Made by a program: the position numbers and the translations under genes. A DNA stretch of 64,000 nt, taken from Hysterangium stoloniferum (Eukaryota > Basidiomycota > Agaricomycetes > Hysterangiales > Hysterangiaceae). The notes under the pieces were generated by a model, which saw nothing but the letters and a program-made list of their open reading frames with translations, was not told the DNA's origin and made no database searches. The stretch covers positions 62,001 through 126,000 of the forward strand of contig WHVD01000032.1 of the NCBI GenBank assembly GCA_015178975.1, written 5' to 3'. Positions 1-12,952 of the stretch are shown piece after piece. Every line of letters starts with the position of its first letter. Within the stretch, counting starts at the first letter, position 1.

Positions 1-2216
1 CTACACGCTCAAATCTGATCCCGCCTTACGTAATTGAAACCGCTGTAACAAATATTTACGAACTGTGAACTCTGAGTGAGGAACCGGGCCCCCCAGACCA
101 GCTTGTGGAACGTATACAATTCGACAACAGATTAGTCAGTGTTTTTTTAGCATTGGTTAATTTTATTCTGGCCAACCTAACTTCAGCGCTATGGCCCAAA
201 TATTCCCTACAAGACAAATCTTATATTGAACTCCCTGCGCTCAAGCGAATCATTGTATAAATATTCCCTCAGATTGACGAATTTGAGATGAAGCGTCACG
301 AACTATATAAGCTGTTGAAATAAGATCTTAAAGCTCGTGAATCTCAAGCAATAACGAATATAGTTTCCGTTTGACCCTCTGTGTCTCGTAGGAGGCAAAC
401 GGATAGCGTAAGTACAAGAAATCTATACTAGTTATATACGCCTTGAGAACAATAGACGTATGGCAACAAAGGGTTTAGCCAAACTCAAAAGAACAATAGG
501 GTGGCAAATTGCCGGTGTGGCACCTTATGCATGCTCGGACAGCCCTATATTCTAACATAAACTACCGGTGGCTAAAGAATGTTCTGTTCTACTTCCCTTT
601 GGCGGGCCTCAAGGGTGTTTGTCATTTATCGAGCTTTCCATCGTATCCAAGGTTGACCTCGACTTTGACCTTTAAAGCCCCCATTACAACCAATATCTTG
701 AGCCGGTTTTATTTGCTCCCCGGTCATCTCTGTGTCATCTCTGTTTTCTACAGCATCCAGTCCAACGATCGGCGGTACTTTCTAGGAGTCTTCGTGATTA
801 GCTGTCATAGTCAAGCTCACAAGGAGATATCAGAATAAAACGCCAGGCTATTGGAGCATTATGGTCCCGGCGTTAAAAGGAATGACCTCGAATCTCAGGA
901 CCTATCCTTGATTTTACTTGATAATTCTAGAAGCATGGATTTCGTCCTGAAAATACCGGCCGTCTTTACCTCGATGATGACGGGGTGTTCCCAGTGTAAC
1001 CGTCCAACGTACCTAGTAAGCCTCCCCAGCACGTTCTTCATGACACCCTCTCCAATGTATTGGTGTGCTTGATTACTCAGCTATTACCCAGTACTTCTCG
1101 TATCACGGTGGGTGAAGCGTCAAATCGCATTCTAGAACATAATAATACGTCCTACTCTTTGTAAACACCACAGCAGATGGCATCCATTATAACGGCTGGT
1201 ATTTCCACAACTCTAGTCATCTCCCTGGCCAAAAGACCTATTTCGTATGCTATGCGATCATAGTTGTCTTGAAAATACCCTGTGTAGTAAAGATGCTGCT
1301 TGTTTTCTGGCTGGTGCCTTGGCATATATCGATGTCACTATATCGTGATGATCTGCCTCTCCCTCCTCGAAGCCATTGATAAGAATCTTGCCACTGTATC
1401 TGAAATTAAATTCATAGAAATATGTGGGATATATGAGGGATTTGAGTATTGTGCGAGATGATGAAGGAAATCGATAGGATTCACACCACCTTAGGCTCAA
1501 GGCCCCCCTGATACTTGAGGAGGACGAAGAAATTTCTTCATCCGAATATAATATTGCGTTCTATTTGGTTTAGGCTGATATGTAAAGAGACATATAAATG
1601 AATTTAGATATAAATGGACAGAATTGTTTGATCCTGTAACAACAAAACATTAACTCTATTATTTGATAAAATTATCTCATGAGGTAGTGTGTCAGAAATA
1701 TATGTTAAGATTATAGTGCGAGTGACTAAGATAAGTTAAATAGCTTCAGTTGTGCGTTGCAATCAACTGAAGCTGTAACTACGGTATCTGATGCTTTTAA
1801 GCAAAAACGGAAACATAAAATTTTCAAGGAAAAAACAAGTCCAAATAAATGACTAAGGCGCATGCAACGCGGACATCTACACCGGGTCAGGATGAAATTC
1901 TAAGAATATATTTAGCATCCTTCCCGTTTAGCTTCATCTTATGAACTATATGTGCCGTGAAAAGTCCTAAAAACACAAGTGACAAAACACACCTCCGCGA
2001 AGACCAGGCCTGGCTTATGTAAGTGTGTTTTGTGCTATCTAGCGATTCGATCTCCGCCACTCCCATCGTACTCCTTTCTCCTTTACCATACGCTCTCTTG
2101 ATTCAGTTTATTCTCCACAAAAGTATTAATAGTTATTTAAAGTGCACACAACAGCACGAATTCATCACACCAATACACCGCCACAAAGCGTTAATATATC
2201 ATATTCGCCACGCTCC
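1..2216. other. No convincing gene; AT-rich intergenic region
   Basis: I see no gene here that I can defend. Short open frames exist on both strands but lack splice support, family resemblance or good start context. From about 1500 to 2000 the sequence is AT-rich. A diverged copy of a dispersed repeat lies at about 330-560 and is listed separately. Confidence 0.5.
330..560 (+). repeat. Dispersed repeat R1, partial copy
   Basis: About 230 bases align by eye to 17965-18160 in the same orientation. Shared blocks include an AAGCTCGTGA core, GGCAAACGGAT, and a GGCACCTT..TGCACGCTCG-like end. Identity is moderate with small gaps, so both copies are old. No terminal repeats or coding capacity are seen, and the class is unknown. 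Confidence 0.55.
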
Positions 2217-3335
2217 ATGTCCTTGTCGTTTCGCAAGCCACCAGCTGATCCATTCCTTCGAAGCTCGGACGTTATTTTACCTCAGGGACCTTTTAGATCT
2301 TTGTTTTCTCTAGCTGAAGTTACTGCGAAACGAGTCACTCGTAACGACAAGAGACCGCTTCGAGTACCAAACAAAGAGAATAATCACAGTTTCTCATCCA
2401 TTCATCGGTGTTCTCACAAAGAAAAAAGTAACACTTCAGTTCTTATGGGAAATCCATGCAATCGTAATGTCATGAACGTCGATACCGAAGAAGAAAGTTC
2501 TCGTCAACAGTTAAGCCGTTGTGCTTGTTTACCCGCCCCTCCCAAAATCACCACCACAATTTATTTGTCCGACATGTCTACTGCTGAAGAGGTTTCTGTG
2601 TCCGAGAAACTCCCACGTGCCCAAAAGATTCTGTCGCTCGCTGCTCACGGCCCTTCTCTTCCAAAATTCGCTTCGCCTCTATCACCCCGCTTCCGCACAC
2701 CCTCATTGTACCGCCATTCAAACATGCATCCTACTTCGCTATCTTCTCCAGGGACGGGAAGAACTCAGGCCAGTTTGGATCTCACAAAGTCCCACTGGGA
2801 AGTTCGATACGAGAATTGGGTAGAATCACTTGGTAGACAGCACCATATGGAGCTATGCTCTGCACCCACTGGGGCTACTTCAATTACAGAACCTATCATG
2901 CACAGCACGCTTCCAAATGTCTCGTTCAATCCAGCGATTTTCCCGAGAGCAGGATCATTGTCGCGTCGAGAGGGAGATCCAGAAATCACTGTGCTGATAG
3001 ATCGAGATTGCGCGTCGCGCGGTTGGTCAATGGACAAAATCCAACGTGAACTCTTTCTTCATGATATGGAGATTCGACTGTTCTTTCCTACCCCGGAGTC
3101 AACACCGGCGAAGAGGAACCGGGCTGTGAGTGTAGGTTTCCGCTCGACTCGACGGTGGGAGTGGGATTGGGATCTGAAGTGGAACATTGTTCGGAGTTTA
3201 GCGTTTGAAGCGAACAAAGCGAGATTGGAAAGCGAGTATGACAATTTTCTCGGCAACGATTTGGAAGCGTTGGAATTAGAGATGGATTTGTGGGATGAGA
3301 ATGCAATGGAGATTGACGGGGATGGAATTTTGTGA
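2217..3335 (+). CDS. Hypothetical protein, single exon, 372 aa
   Basis: An uninterrupted frame of 372 codons from the first in-frame ATG (2217, context CTCCATGTCC) to TGA at 3333-3335. The frame stays open for 25 codons upstream but that part has no ATG. The protein is rich in Ser, Pro, Arg and Asn in its first 250 residues and looks disordered. Near residue 48 it has a basic stretch (TAKRVTRNDKRPLRVPNKEN). The C-terminal third is more ordered and tryptophan-rich (RRWEWDWDLKW) and ends in an acidic helix-like tail. I recognise no domain. It lies about 400 bp upstream of TOR on the same strand. A lineage-restricted fungal protein is my best guess; function is unknown. Confidence 0.6.
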   Translation: MSLSFRKPPADPFLRSSDVILPQGPFRSLFSLAEVTAKRVTRNDKRPLRVPNKENNHSFSSIHRCSHKEKSNTSVLMGNPCNRNVMNVDTEEESSRQQLSRCACLPAPPKITTTIYLSDMSTAEEVSVSEKLPRAQKILSLAAHGPSLPKFASPLSPRFRTPSLYRHSNMHPTSLSSPGTGRTQASLDLTKSHWEVRYENWVESLGRQHHMELCSAPTGATSITEPIMHSTLPNVSFNPAIFPRAGSLSRREGDPEITVLIDRDCASRGWSMDKIQRELFLHDMEIRLFFPTPESTPAKRNRAVSVGFRSTRRWEWDWDLKWNIVRSLAFEANKARLESEYDNFLGNDLEALELEMDLWDENAMEIDGDGIL

Positions 3336-3738
3336 GTTGGACGTCGGTTTTCTTCTTTGATTTGTATCAGGATCCATCGCAACCATTTTTTTGGAATGGT
3401 TGACCGAAAACTACGCAACATGTACAGATTAGGAAATTGGGACCATATCATCGCTTTGTATACACTGGTTCGCTTGTTCAATATGTAGCTTAGATCTAGA
3501 TTCTGTAAAGTGTCAGCTGGCGAAGTGATGGAAGCAGGCTGACAAACGGCAAACATCGGCCAAACAACGCAACGTGGAGCCGAAAAAGGCAACGGGAAGT
3601 GATCGGCTGCGTCACCAACCTTTTGACGCCAGTCTCTCTGCCAGAGCTTAAAGGTAAGTGGAGAGTTCATCGAATTGGTATTTGTTCTTGATTCGTATTA
3701 TAGGATGTCTTCATAAAAAAATACCCTAATATATCATA
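3336..3738 (+). other. Intergenic region upstream of TOR
   Basis: About 400 bases separate the upstream stop from the TOR start. This must hold the 3' end of the upstream gene and the TOR promoter. I see no clear TATA box or other defined element. Confidence 0.4.
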
Positions 3739-6700
3739 ATGCATCTCTCGAACACCCCTCACGTGACCGTTGACCACATCTTCGCAGATATCTCTCGGAG
3801 CAAAGATTCACTACGCCATGATGCTCTGATCAGATTACGGAATTATGTATGCCATCCACCCCCTTATTTCTTCCAAATTTACTCAACATTTACTTAGATC
3901 GTGTCCACACCATCCGACGAATGGGAGGAAGAGGTTGGAAGACACCTTCTAGAGTCTGTCACATCTACAGATTTAGCTCGAAGACGTGGCGCCGTTCTTG
4001 CCATTGGTAAATAGAGTTTCCCCGCATTAAACAACTATGAAATAACTCTGACGTCCATTTTAGATGTCGTTCTGGACATTATCAAAGTCGATCCTCTTGA
4101 CCACACCCGAAATTTTTTCCGATTTTACAACCATCTTGTTACTATCTTGCGTGGCACCCGGGAATCTACCGTCGTCGTCGCCGCTGCGAGAGCCATTGGG
4201 AAACTTACTCGTATATGTGGTAACACTCTTGGTGATCGCTTCGTTGAGGAACAGATTCCCAATTTTCTTGAAATGATGATTGGGGAAGAGGCTTTTTCTC
4301 TTGGCGCAGTCTTGGTCTTGAAAGAGCTTGCAAGCCATAGCCCGGCGTCTTTTATTCCCCATCTGTCTGCTACCTTCAGAAGCATTTCAATTCTTCTTCA
4401 AAATTTGCAGGTACGGGCTTTCTTCATCTTGATTTTTCCTTTTACCGTACCGAGGGCTTTTCTCTCTCACAGGTCGACGTTAGAATTGCAGCTGCAGAAC
4501 TCATGGGACATATTATCACCCCAATGGGTCTGAAAGAACTCGAATTGAACCGCGGAACAACAACCAGCTTCGTCGTTCGTGTGCGACAATGCTTAGATTC
4601 TTCTCCCGCGGCTGTTCTGCACGGTGCTCTCTTAGCACTCCGAGTAATATTTTTATCCCCGGAGAAAGTGAGTGTATTCTCTCTCTTTCTATGTATAAAG
4701 TTTCATACTGGATATTTTCGTGAACAGCGGCTTCTCAACACAGATTATGTTGTCACAAGTGAAGCCATTCTGCGATTCAGGTCACATCCGGATCCGTCTG
4801 TCCGAGCAGCGGTTGTTTCTATAATACCTGCTTTGGCATCATACGAGCCGCGTCTGTTTCTCGATCATTTCTTTGCCGTGGCTGTTGCCTTTCTTTTGGG
4901 AAGATTGGAGTCTAATGAAGGTCAAGAGGGTATGCATTCTGTTTCATTCTTCTGCGATGTTTTGCTAAGAATATGAAAGCATATCTCGCTTTCGGCCATC
5001 TAACGCCTTCCGTCGGAGACCAGCTACTGCCGTTCATCGATGATTTTTTCCAGCACGTGTGCCAAGCTCTTCGAAGGCCAAGGTATGATTTGATTTTTTG
5101 CGCTGTTATGTGATACTGAGACATGCATCGTAGCCGGCAAGGAGGATTGAAACCAGATCATGTTTTTGAGGCAATCACGCTCATGATCCCTCAATTTGGA
5201 CCTTCGATCGCCCATACGCTCAGAACAAACCTGGACCTAATGCTCGCCTGTGATTTAAGCGAACCTCTTGTTAAGATGCTCGAAGCTATCGTGAAATATA
5301 TCCCCGCTATGCTCCCCGTCATCCAAGGTGTGTATTTAGCCGCCATGTTCGAGATAACTATTTGACTAATTCCACTTTATAGATCGCCTATTAGATATAC
5401 TTTCAATCGTCCTTACCGGCCAGCCATATCAGGCACCTGGCGCCCCGCGGCGTCCACGTGAAGGTTCACCAGCTAATAACGTTGTTCATGTAAGTCCTTC
5501 TAGCCACACAAATTTTTTCTATTTAACAGGATCGGATAGCCACCCTCGCAAGTCAGTTTGGCTCTCCGAGTCGTTGGAACGTTCAATTTCAAAAACCGAA
5601 ATTTGAGCGAACTTATTGTCGAGGCCGTTGTTCCCCACCTAGACGACGACGACGTGCACGCCCGCAAGGCGGCAGCAGTAACCACTTCAAGGCTATTATC
5701 ACGAGATCCGACCCGTTTTCAGCAAAGCCGCCACTCCGTGGAAATCACCACATCTGCGTTAGACAAGCTTCTTTCGGTTGGAGTTGTGGATGTCGGTGTG
5801 TGACTGGCGTTTTTACTTTGGCCTAGACAGCTGCTGACTAGATAAAGATCCCGGCGTTCGAGAAACTGTGCTGAACTCGCTCGAAATTGACCTGGACTAT
5901 CAGCTGGCACAACCTGAATACATACGCCTGCTCATGATGGCGCTTAATGATGAGCTCATTGACATCCGTGTTCTGGCCATCAAAGTTATTGGGCGATTGG
6001 CGAGCCACAACCCCGCCCACATTTTAGGAGATCTAAAGAAGATATTCATTAAACTCTTGACTGAGTTGAAACACTCGACAACAGCGTAAGTGTATTTATT
6101 GCCTGGTGATTTGGTCATTATTCATCTTATATAACAGGCAAAATCGAGAGGAAGCCATCCAAATACTTGCCGCTCTAATGAGATCAACACACGCCGTGGT
6201 AGAGCAAAATGTCAAAGAGGTGCTCGTTGTCCTGTTAGACTGCTTTCAGCACCCCAGTCCTGTTGTCACGACACACGTGCTCATATGTATTGGAGAGTTA
6301 TCGGCCATGGACACAGGCGACATCGTTGTTGCCCACCTCAAGGATATTATGACAAACATCATTGCTTCTCTTGAGAAGTCATCGAAGATCCGATCTGCCG
6401 CGCTCCAATGCTTGGGACAGTTATGTACTAATACAGGATACGTCATTGCGCCCATTGTGGATTACCCGCACCTTCTCCCCTTGTTGCATGGAATGCTGAA
6501 GAGGGAGCAGAGTTCGGAGGTCAGGCTTCAAGTTATTACAGTGCTCGGCATCTTGGGGGCCTTGGATCCAGACCGGTACCAGGTGAGATTGCTGTGCGCT
6601 GTTGCCTATGCGTTTGTACTCAGTCCCACGCCACCTAGACCCATGTCCAAGGCATCGTCCTCCGGGAATTCCCGCCGGAATTTATCAATGTTGTGCCGGA

Positions 6701-9700
6701 TGGCGAGCTCTTGGATAACAGACACATTGTGTTACCTGAAGACCCGTACCAGGATACGGTTATCTCTCTGTTATTGGACATTCTTCAGCAACAGTCGTTC
6801 AACAGTCACCACCATCTGGTGGTTGATGCGTTCATTTCGATTGCAAAGACTCGTGGCGTCAAGTTCGCTCCGGTGGTCCCAAAGGCATGTCACCTTACAA
6901 ACTATTTATGCTTCACAAGACTTCGTTTTAACGCACGTTCCTTCTAGATTATGCCAATATTTTGCAACATTATTCGTGGTGCCACACCCAATTTACAGGG
7001 GTATTATCTAGGTCACCTTAACTTCTTGGTTAATTCTATTCGCGAGCATATTCGCTGCTCGATCAAACAAGTCGTAGAACTCATTCATGACCTCTGGGAC
7101 ACCACCACTCAACGCCAAGCTCTCGTCGTGCTCCTGGAGGCTCTTTCAAGTGTGCTTGCCGCGGAATTTGGTCCCTATGCCGTACCCTTCATCCAGAAAC
7201 TGCTAGTTATTCTTCAGGGCGAGAAAACTGACTCCCTTGCTGTGGTTCAAACCGCTGCTGTAACAACTTTGGCGGCCTTTGGTCCCAATTTACAAGAACA
7301 CTTGAATTTGGTTATTCCGGTCGTGATTTCCTGCTATCGGGTCCCTCGTACACCATTTAAACTCCGTACACAAGCCATCGAGGCTATAGGGGACCTGTCT
7401 AAATCTGTCGATTTGTACCCATATACATCAAGACTCGTTCATTCAATGACCGCACTATTGGTAGAGGAAGATCGTGACCTGCGCCAAACCGTGGTGAAAA
7501 CCCTTTGTACTCTAACATATTCCCTAGGACCAAATATTCTGATTTTTGTTCCGTCCATTACCAAAGTAAGTGCTTTATCAGACTGCTCGTGATTCTGCTG
7601 ATCATTGTAATAGGCCTTTGCCAACCAAGATGACCAAGCAGCAAAACCGCTTTTGAATCTGTTTTCTTTTCTATCGAGAGCCGAGCCGCTCCCTAAGGTG
7701 GAGACTGCCCCTATGTGAGGCCAAAATCGATGAGCGAATGAAAAACTTACTAACGTACCTGTAGCATGGTTGACACTTTGCCCGCAATTCCGGAGCGGTC
7801 ACCAAATCAACACTTGTTACGGCAGGCGTGGGACATTTCAAGAGTGCCTCCCACTAATGAAGCATGGATTGCCTGGTTCACCGAACTTACAGCTCAATTC
7901 GTCAAAGAATCACCCTCTGTCTCTCTGCGTGCTTGCATGAACCTCTTCGATGCGTACCCCCATATGTCGGCGCGCTTATTCAATTCTGCTCTCGCATCAT
8001 GTTGGAAAGATATTCCCGAACCGTTCCAGGTGTGTTGTTTGTCAACTTCTTTTGAACTTGCTAACATCAAAATTAGGATGGTTTTGTCCAAACAGTACAA
8101 CATGTGATATCGTCTCCTCTCGTCCCCCCAGAAGTTGCACACTATATGTTGGATCTTGTGGAAGACATGGAAAGAAACAACAATCCGTTGCCAATTAGTC
8201 ACGGGTTAATGGCAGATTACTGTTTTAATCTACAGGCTTATGCTAAAGCACTTCATCATCGCGAACTTCAGCTTTTCCAAGAATTTTCCCCATCCACTGT
8301 AGAGGCCCTGATTGATATCAACGCGATGCTACGTCAGCGCGACGCAGCTCTGGGGACCTTAAGGCTTGCTAGGGAGCGATACCATGTTCCCAATCCCGAA
8401 ACTTGGTATGAGAAATTAGGTCAATGGGAGGACGCTCTTCGGCTCTATGAAATTATGGATAGGGAGAATGCCCACCCTAGTGGACAAGATAGTGCCGAGA
8501 GAGCCCTCGTCGGTCGTTTGCGTTGTTTGCGTGCGTTGGGTCGATGGGACACAGTGAACGAGCTGACGTCACAAGTTTGGCCATATTGTGATGACCGTCT
8601 AAAGGCTGAACTAGCACCTATCGGTGCAGCAGGCGCATGGCATACGGAGGCTTGGTCTGAGTTAGATCTATACTGGTCTGCGATGGATCCCGGCGTTGGG
8701 GACAGGCCATTCTACGGTGCAGTCTCATGTATACATAAGAACCGATTGTCAAGTGCTTTGACGAACATAGCGGAAGCTCGTGATCTTCTGGACCCGGAGT
8801 TAACGTCATTCTTAGACGAAAGTCCAGATCGTCTCGACAGGTGTGTACACTCGACGACCTGTCTTTCGTCACTAATATCTTGTATAGATTTGCAGTACAA
8901 GCCCAGATGTTGTCTGAATTAGAAGAGCTCGTTCAATATAAGACGTTAGCAGACCGTCCTCACCGGCAACGGAAACTTCGAGAAACGTGGAAGAAACGGT
9001 AAGTTATATGCAGGGCTTAACTTATTATAGTAAGATTGACTTCCTCATAGGTTGGAAGGCTGCCAGGAAGACGTTGACGTATGGCAACGGATTTTGAAGG
9101 TTCGAAGCCTAGCATTGAAGCCAGAAGAGAATATAGATGCTATCGTTCACTTTTCGAATCTCTGCCGTCATTCAAACCGTTTGCAAGCAGCCACCGGAGC
9201 CATGGCACCCCTGACGCGAGCGGAGCAGGAAGTAGTGAGTTGATCGATGCAGACTTTGGCTCATAGCTCACCGTTTTCATTTTCAGAACAGAGCACCACC
9301 GCTAGTAGTATATACCCAATTGAAACTGATCTGGGCATCGGGCGATCGTACCAGAGGATTAGCATCCCTTCGCAAATTCATTCAAGAACTATCACGCAGC
9401 GCTCTAGCTGACGACCATGCCGATAAGCAATCAGTTTCTCAGGTGCTATCTCGGTGTTATCTTAAACATGGCGAGTGGCAATCAGAACTCGAAAATGGAA
9501 TAACGCCTGTGAGATTACCAACATTATCTGTTTAATGGTTGATTCATTCCTTCTAGACTAATGCGACTTCCATTCTTGGTGTGTTTTATCAAGCCACCAA
9601 GCACAATCCGAAATCATCTAAAGCGTGGCATACCTGGGCTATCGCTAATTTGGAAATGATTCGAAATCCACCAATCAACGTAGGAGGTTCGGAACTCGTA

Positions 9701-12352
9701 GCGATCCGTACAAGCCACGTAGTGGCTGCAATTGAAGGCAATTTTCTTTTGAGTGTTCGGACGGATATGTGCGCTTACAACATGGTATTATGGTTTAGGG
9801 TTTTACTATTCGCTGGCACTCATGAAGGGGAACACTCTACCTGACACGTTAAGTCTCCTAACTTTGTGGTTTAAATACGGCGGCGAATCAAATGTCACCA
9901 CGGCAATGGTAAAAGGATTCAAGCTTGTTTCTTGCGATATGTGGCTAGACGTTGTTCCACAAGTGAGCTACACATCTATGCCTCTTTTTTCAACCGCATA
10001 CTCATGTGAACAGATAATTGCTAGAATTCAAACACCAACGCCCAATGTTAAAGCCGCCCTGACTCGCCTTCTAGTGGACATCGGCATAGTCCACCCCCAG
10101 GCCTTGGTTTATCCGCTCACTGTCGCTGCGAAGTCTCCAAGCATTCCACGGAGAACATCCGCTTCAAACATTCTGGAACAAGTTTGCTCCCATAGTAGGA
10201 CGCTGGTAGAACAAGTATGTGAACTAAGGCTTTTTGATTTAATTGTACTTATATCTCGATTAAGGCAAACCTGGTTGAGCGTGAGCTCAGCCGCCTTGCG
10301 ATTAGTTGGAGCGAGCTTTGGTACGAAGGACTGCAAAAATCTGCTCGGCACTACTTCAACGACAATGCAAAAGATATGTTGAACTCACTCAAGCCATTAT
10401 ATGATCTACTTGAGGTACGTGAACATTATACAAATCGCGACATCTGCTCAATTAGTACTCAGCGTCCCTCAACACCGTTTGAAGTGGAGTTTCATAATGT
10501 TTACGGCCCAACTTTATTCAAGGCGAAACTGCTCTGTGAGCGATACGGGGCCATCAATGAGAAAAAGATTTTTGACCAAGCATGGGCATTATTCCTTCGC
10601 ATATACCAGCAATTGGAACAACATAGACCTGAGGTACAGCCGGGGGCAAGGACGAGTATTTCAAAAAGTCTCGATCTTAATTCTGCGGCACCGGCGCTAG
10701 TTAATTGCTCAAGCTTTGAGCTGGCCGTGCCAGGTATGTCTCACCACATCATATATTCCTAATCTCACCTGGAGTGCCACAGGTACTTATTCGAGTGGTT
10801 CTCCTATAATCCGGATTGTGGATTTTAAGACGCATATCCCATATCTAATGACTAAACAGCGACCGCGCCAAGTGATGATATACGGGGACAATGGGCAGCG
10901 ATTCCTTTACCTTCTCAAAGGTTTTATTCCTACATTGCTTCATGCCGCTCTTTACTGAAATTGCGTGTAGGATGTGAAGATCTCCGACAGGATGAGCGGG
11001 TGATGCAAGTCATCGGCCTTGTCAACACCCTTCTCTCCAAAAACAGGGCAAGTGTAACTCGACGGTTGCATTTACAGCGATACGCTGTCATCCCCTTGGC
11101 TCCTGATGTTGGACTCATTGGTTGGATGGCCGGGACCGACCCTCTACAGAATCTTGTGATTGAATATCGCACCAATAATAGGATCATAACCGATCTAGAA
11201 CATCGAATCATTTTGCAGGTTAGTTTACTTCTTGCTGACACTACCAATGGTCAACTCAAAATAAATGGTTCAAAATCCTCCAGGAAGAGCCAGATTATGA
11301 CAAGGACAATGCGGTACCCCTTGAGAGAAAGTTGGAGGTATTCGAGTCTGCGTTAAACCTTACGACTGGCCAAGATCTATATCGCATTTTCTGGTTGAAG
11401 AGCCTCAATTCCGAAGATTGGGTAACGAGACGGACTACATATACAAGGTCTCTCGCTGTTGGTAACATGATATGTTATCTGCTAGGCGTAGGAGATCGAC
11501 ATCCGGGGAACATAATGATAGACCGGAAGTCTGGCAAAGTCATCCACATCGATTTCGGAGATTGTTTCGAAGTCTCATTCGAACGAGAGAAATTACCAGA
11601 GAAGGTACCCTTCCGTCTTACACGCATGTTGCGACATGCGATGGAGGTGGGTATCAACCTGCTGTTCCAATAAATACTAGCTAATATATGACCCATAAGG
11701 TTTGTGGTATTAAAGGTGGTTTCAGAATATCTTGCACAACCAGCCTGTCTGTTTTCCGAGAGAATAAAGAATCTCTCTTGGCAGTATTAGAGGCTTTCAT
11801 ATACGATCCATTAATTAACTGGCGTCTTGTAAAAACCGATAATCAAGGTAAGCTTACCGTCTTGTATGGGAGGTAGGATCAACTGACAATAATATTTAGT
11901 TTCGTCAGAAATCGTGTCTTCGTTCGGTTCTAATGGCCCCAACAGGCGAGCGATGCTCAATGAGGATGAAATCCTTAGTGGTTAGAGTTCACTTCTTCTA
12001 TGTCTAAGTTGTCGTACCTGCTGACTCCGGCTTCCAAAGATACGACAACGGTAATGAACCACGAAGTCCGGAATGAGCGTGCTCTCGCTGTATACAGTCG
12101 TGTGGAAGACAAATTAACAGGTAAGTTATTATATGTATCTTTACTCTCGCGTGCTTTCATTAACGGCGTGTAGGACGTGATTTCGGCGCCGAACACCTTC
12201 TATCTACATCTCAACAGGTTGACAGACTTGTGTGGGAAGCCACCTCCAATGAAAATCTTTGTCAGCTATTCAACGGCTGGTGCGGACTCCCAATTTTCCC
12301 TAGTAGACTTTCCCATTTGACCTTCTTTTTATGCAGGTGTCCTTTTTGGTGA
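3739..12352 (+). CDS. tor: TOR serine/threonine kinase (PIKK family), 2320 aa, 32 exons
   Basis: TOR is the catalytic subunit of the nutrient-sensing TOR complexes. I traced 32 exons (6963 nt) joined by 31 introns of about 47-67 bp, with phase preserved throughout. Exon ends include 3739-3846, 3898-4006, 4064-4410, 6948-7565, 8077-8840, 10265-10414, 10971-11218, 11284-11646 and 12337-12352. Order: N-terminal HEAT repeats (about residues 1-1200), FAT domain, FRB (about 1795-1890), kinase domain (about 1930-2215) and FATC. Kinase landmarks: Lys1973, catalytic GDRHPGN with Asp2127 and Asn2132, and DFG 2146-2148. The protein ends in the canonical NGWCPFW, built across the last intron. Oddities: the usual KGHEDLRQD is KGCEDLRQD, and several FRB contact positions differ. 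Two introns appear to use GC donors. Length is normal and I found no break, so it should be functional, perhaps as a second diverged TOR. Confidence 0.96.
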
Positions 12353-12952
12353 GATCTGGCCTTCTTCCTGCTTCCTTCCACCCCCCACCGTTTTCACGTA
12401 TATCAGATTCCCATTTTGCCTCGACGGCATTTTACTATAGATCATAATAATCCCCCTTCTCTTCTGGTTGAGATGTACATTAGTATAGCAACATAGTAGC
12501 ATTGTAGATCACTGTATCTCCAAGCCATTTAAGTCCGGCCTTAGATGAAGAGGTGCAATCGAATGTGTCTGAATACAACCACCGTATATATCCCTCATGA
12601 GATCTAGTTGACCAATTTGGATTTGAAGACTCGTGGGAAATGAACTCGAAGGGAGCTCGCGTCTCACCTTGGGATGAATCCCTGAGCGTAAGTTCAAAGA
12701 GTCTTAATGTCGGATCTGTGTTTAAAATAGAGTCAAAGCAGGTTGTACCATACCAGAGAGTGTAACATGTCAAAGTCAAAAATCGTGGCACCTCTCTTGG
12801 GCTCTGCCCTTGTGGCTTTGATAGCTACATTTTATCACAAGGCCTCACTTCCGAGAGCCGTGCTGAAGAGTTGACATATAATGAGGGGAGGCACCCTTCA
12901 TTGTATATACTCCTGAGCTATAATAAGGTATGCTTCGGTAATATAATAAGTC
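12353..12952. other. TOR 3' flank; no gene seen
   Basis: This stretch follows the TOR stop and should carry its 3' UTR. A minus-strand open frame (12480-12791) has no support. Nothing else is recognisable. Confidence 0.4.

Noticed and set aside
509-1072. Two plus-strand open frames of 109 and 73 codons
   Set aside because: One overlaps the R1 repeat and neither has splice support, family resemblance or upstream signals.
1130-1500. Minus-strand frames (IYAKAPARKQAASLL; DNYDRIAYEIGLLAREMTRV) that look somewhat coding
   Set aside because: The two lie in different frames with no good splice pair, and I recognise no family. Possibly a gene remnant, but not supportable.
12480-12791. 103-codon minus-strand frame after TOR
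   Set aside because: Antisense to the probable TOR 3' UTR, with no features.
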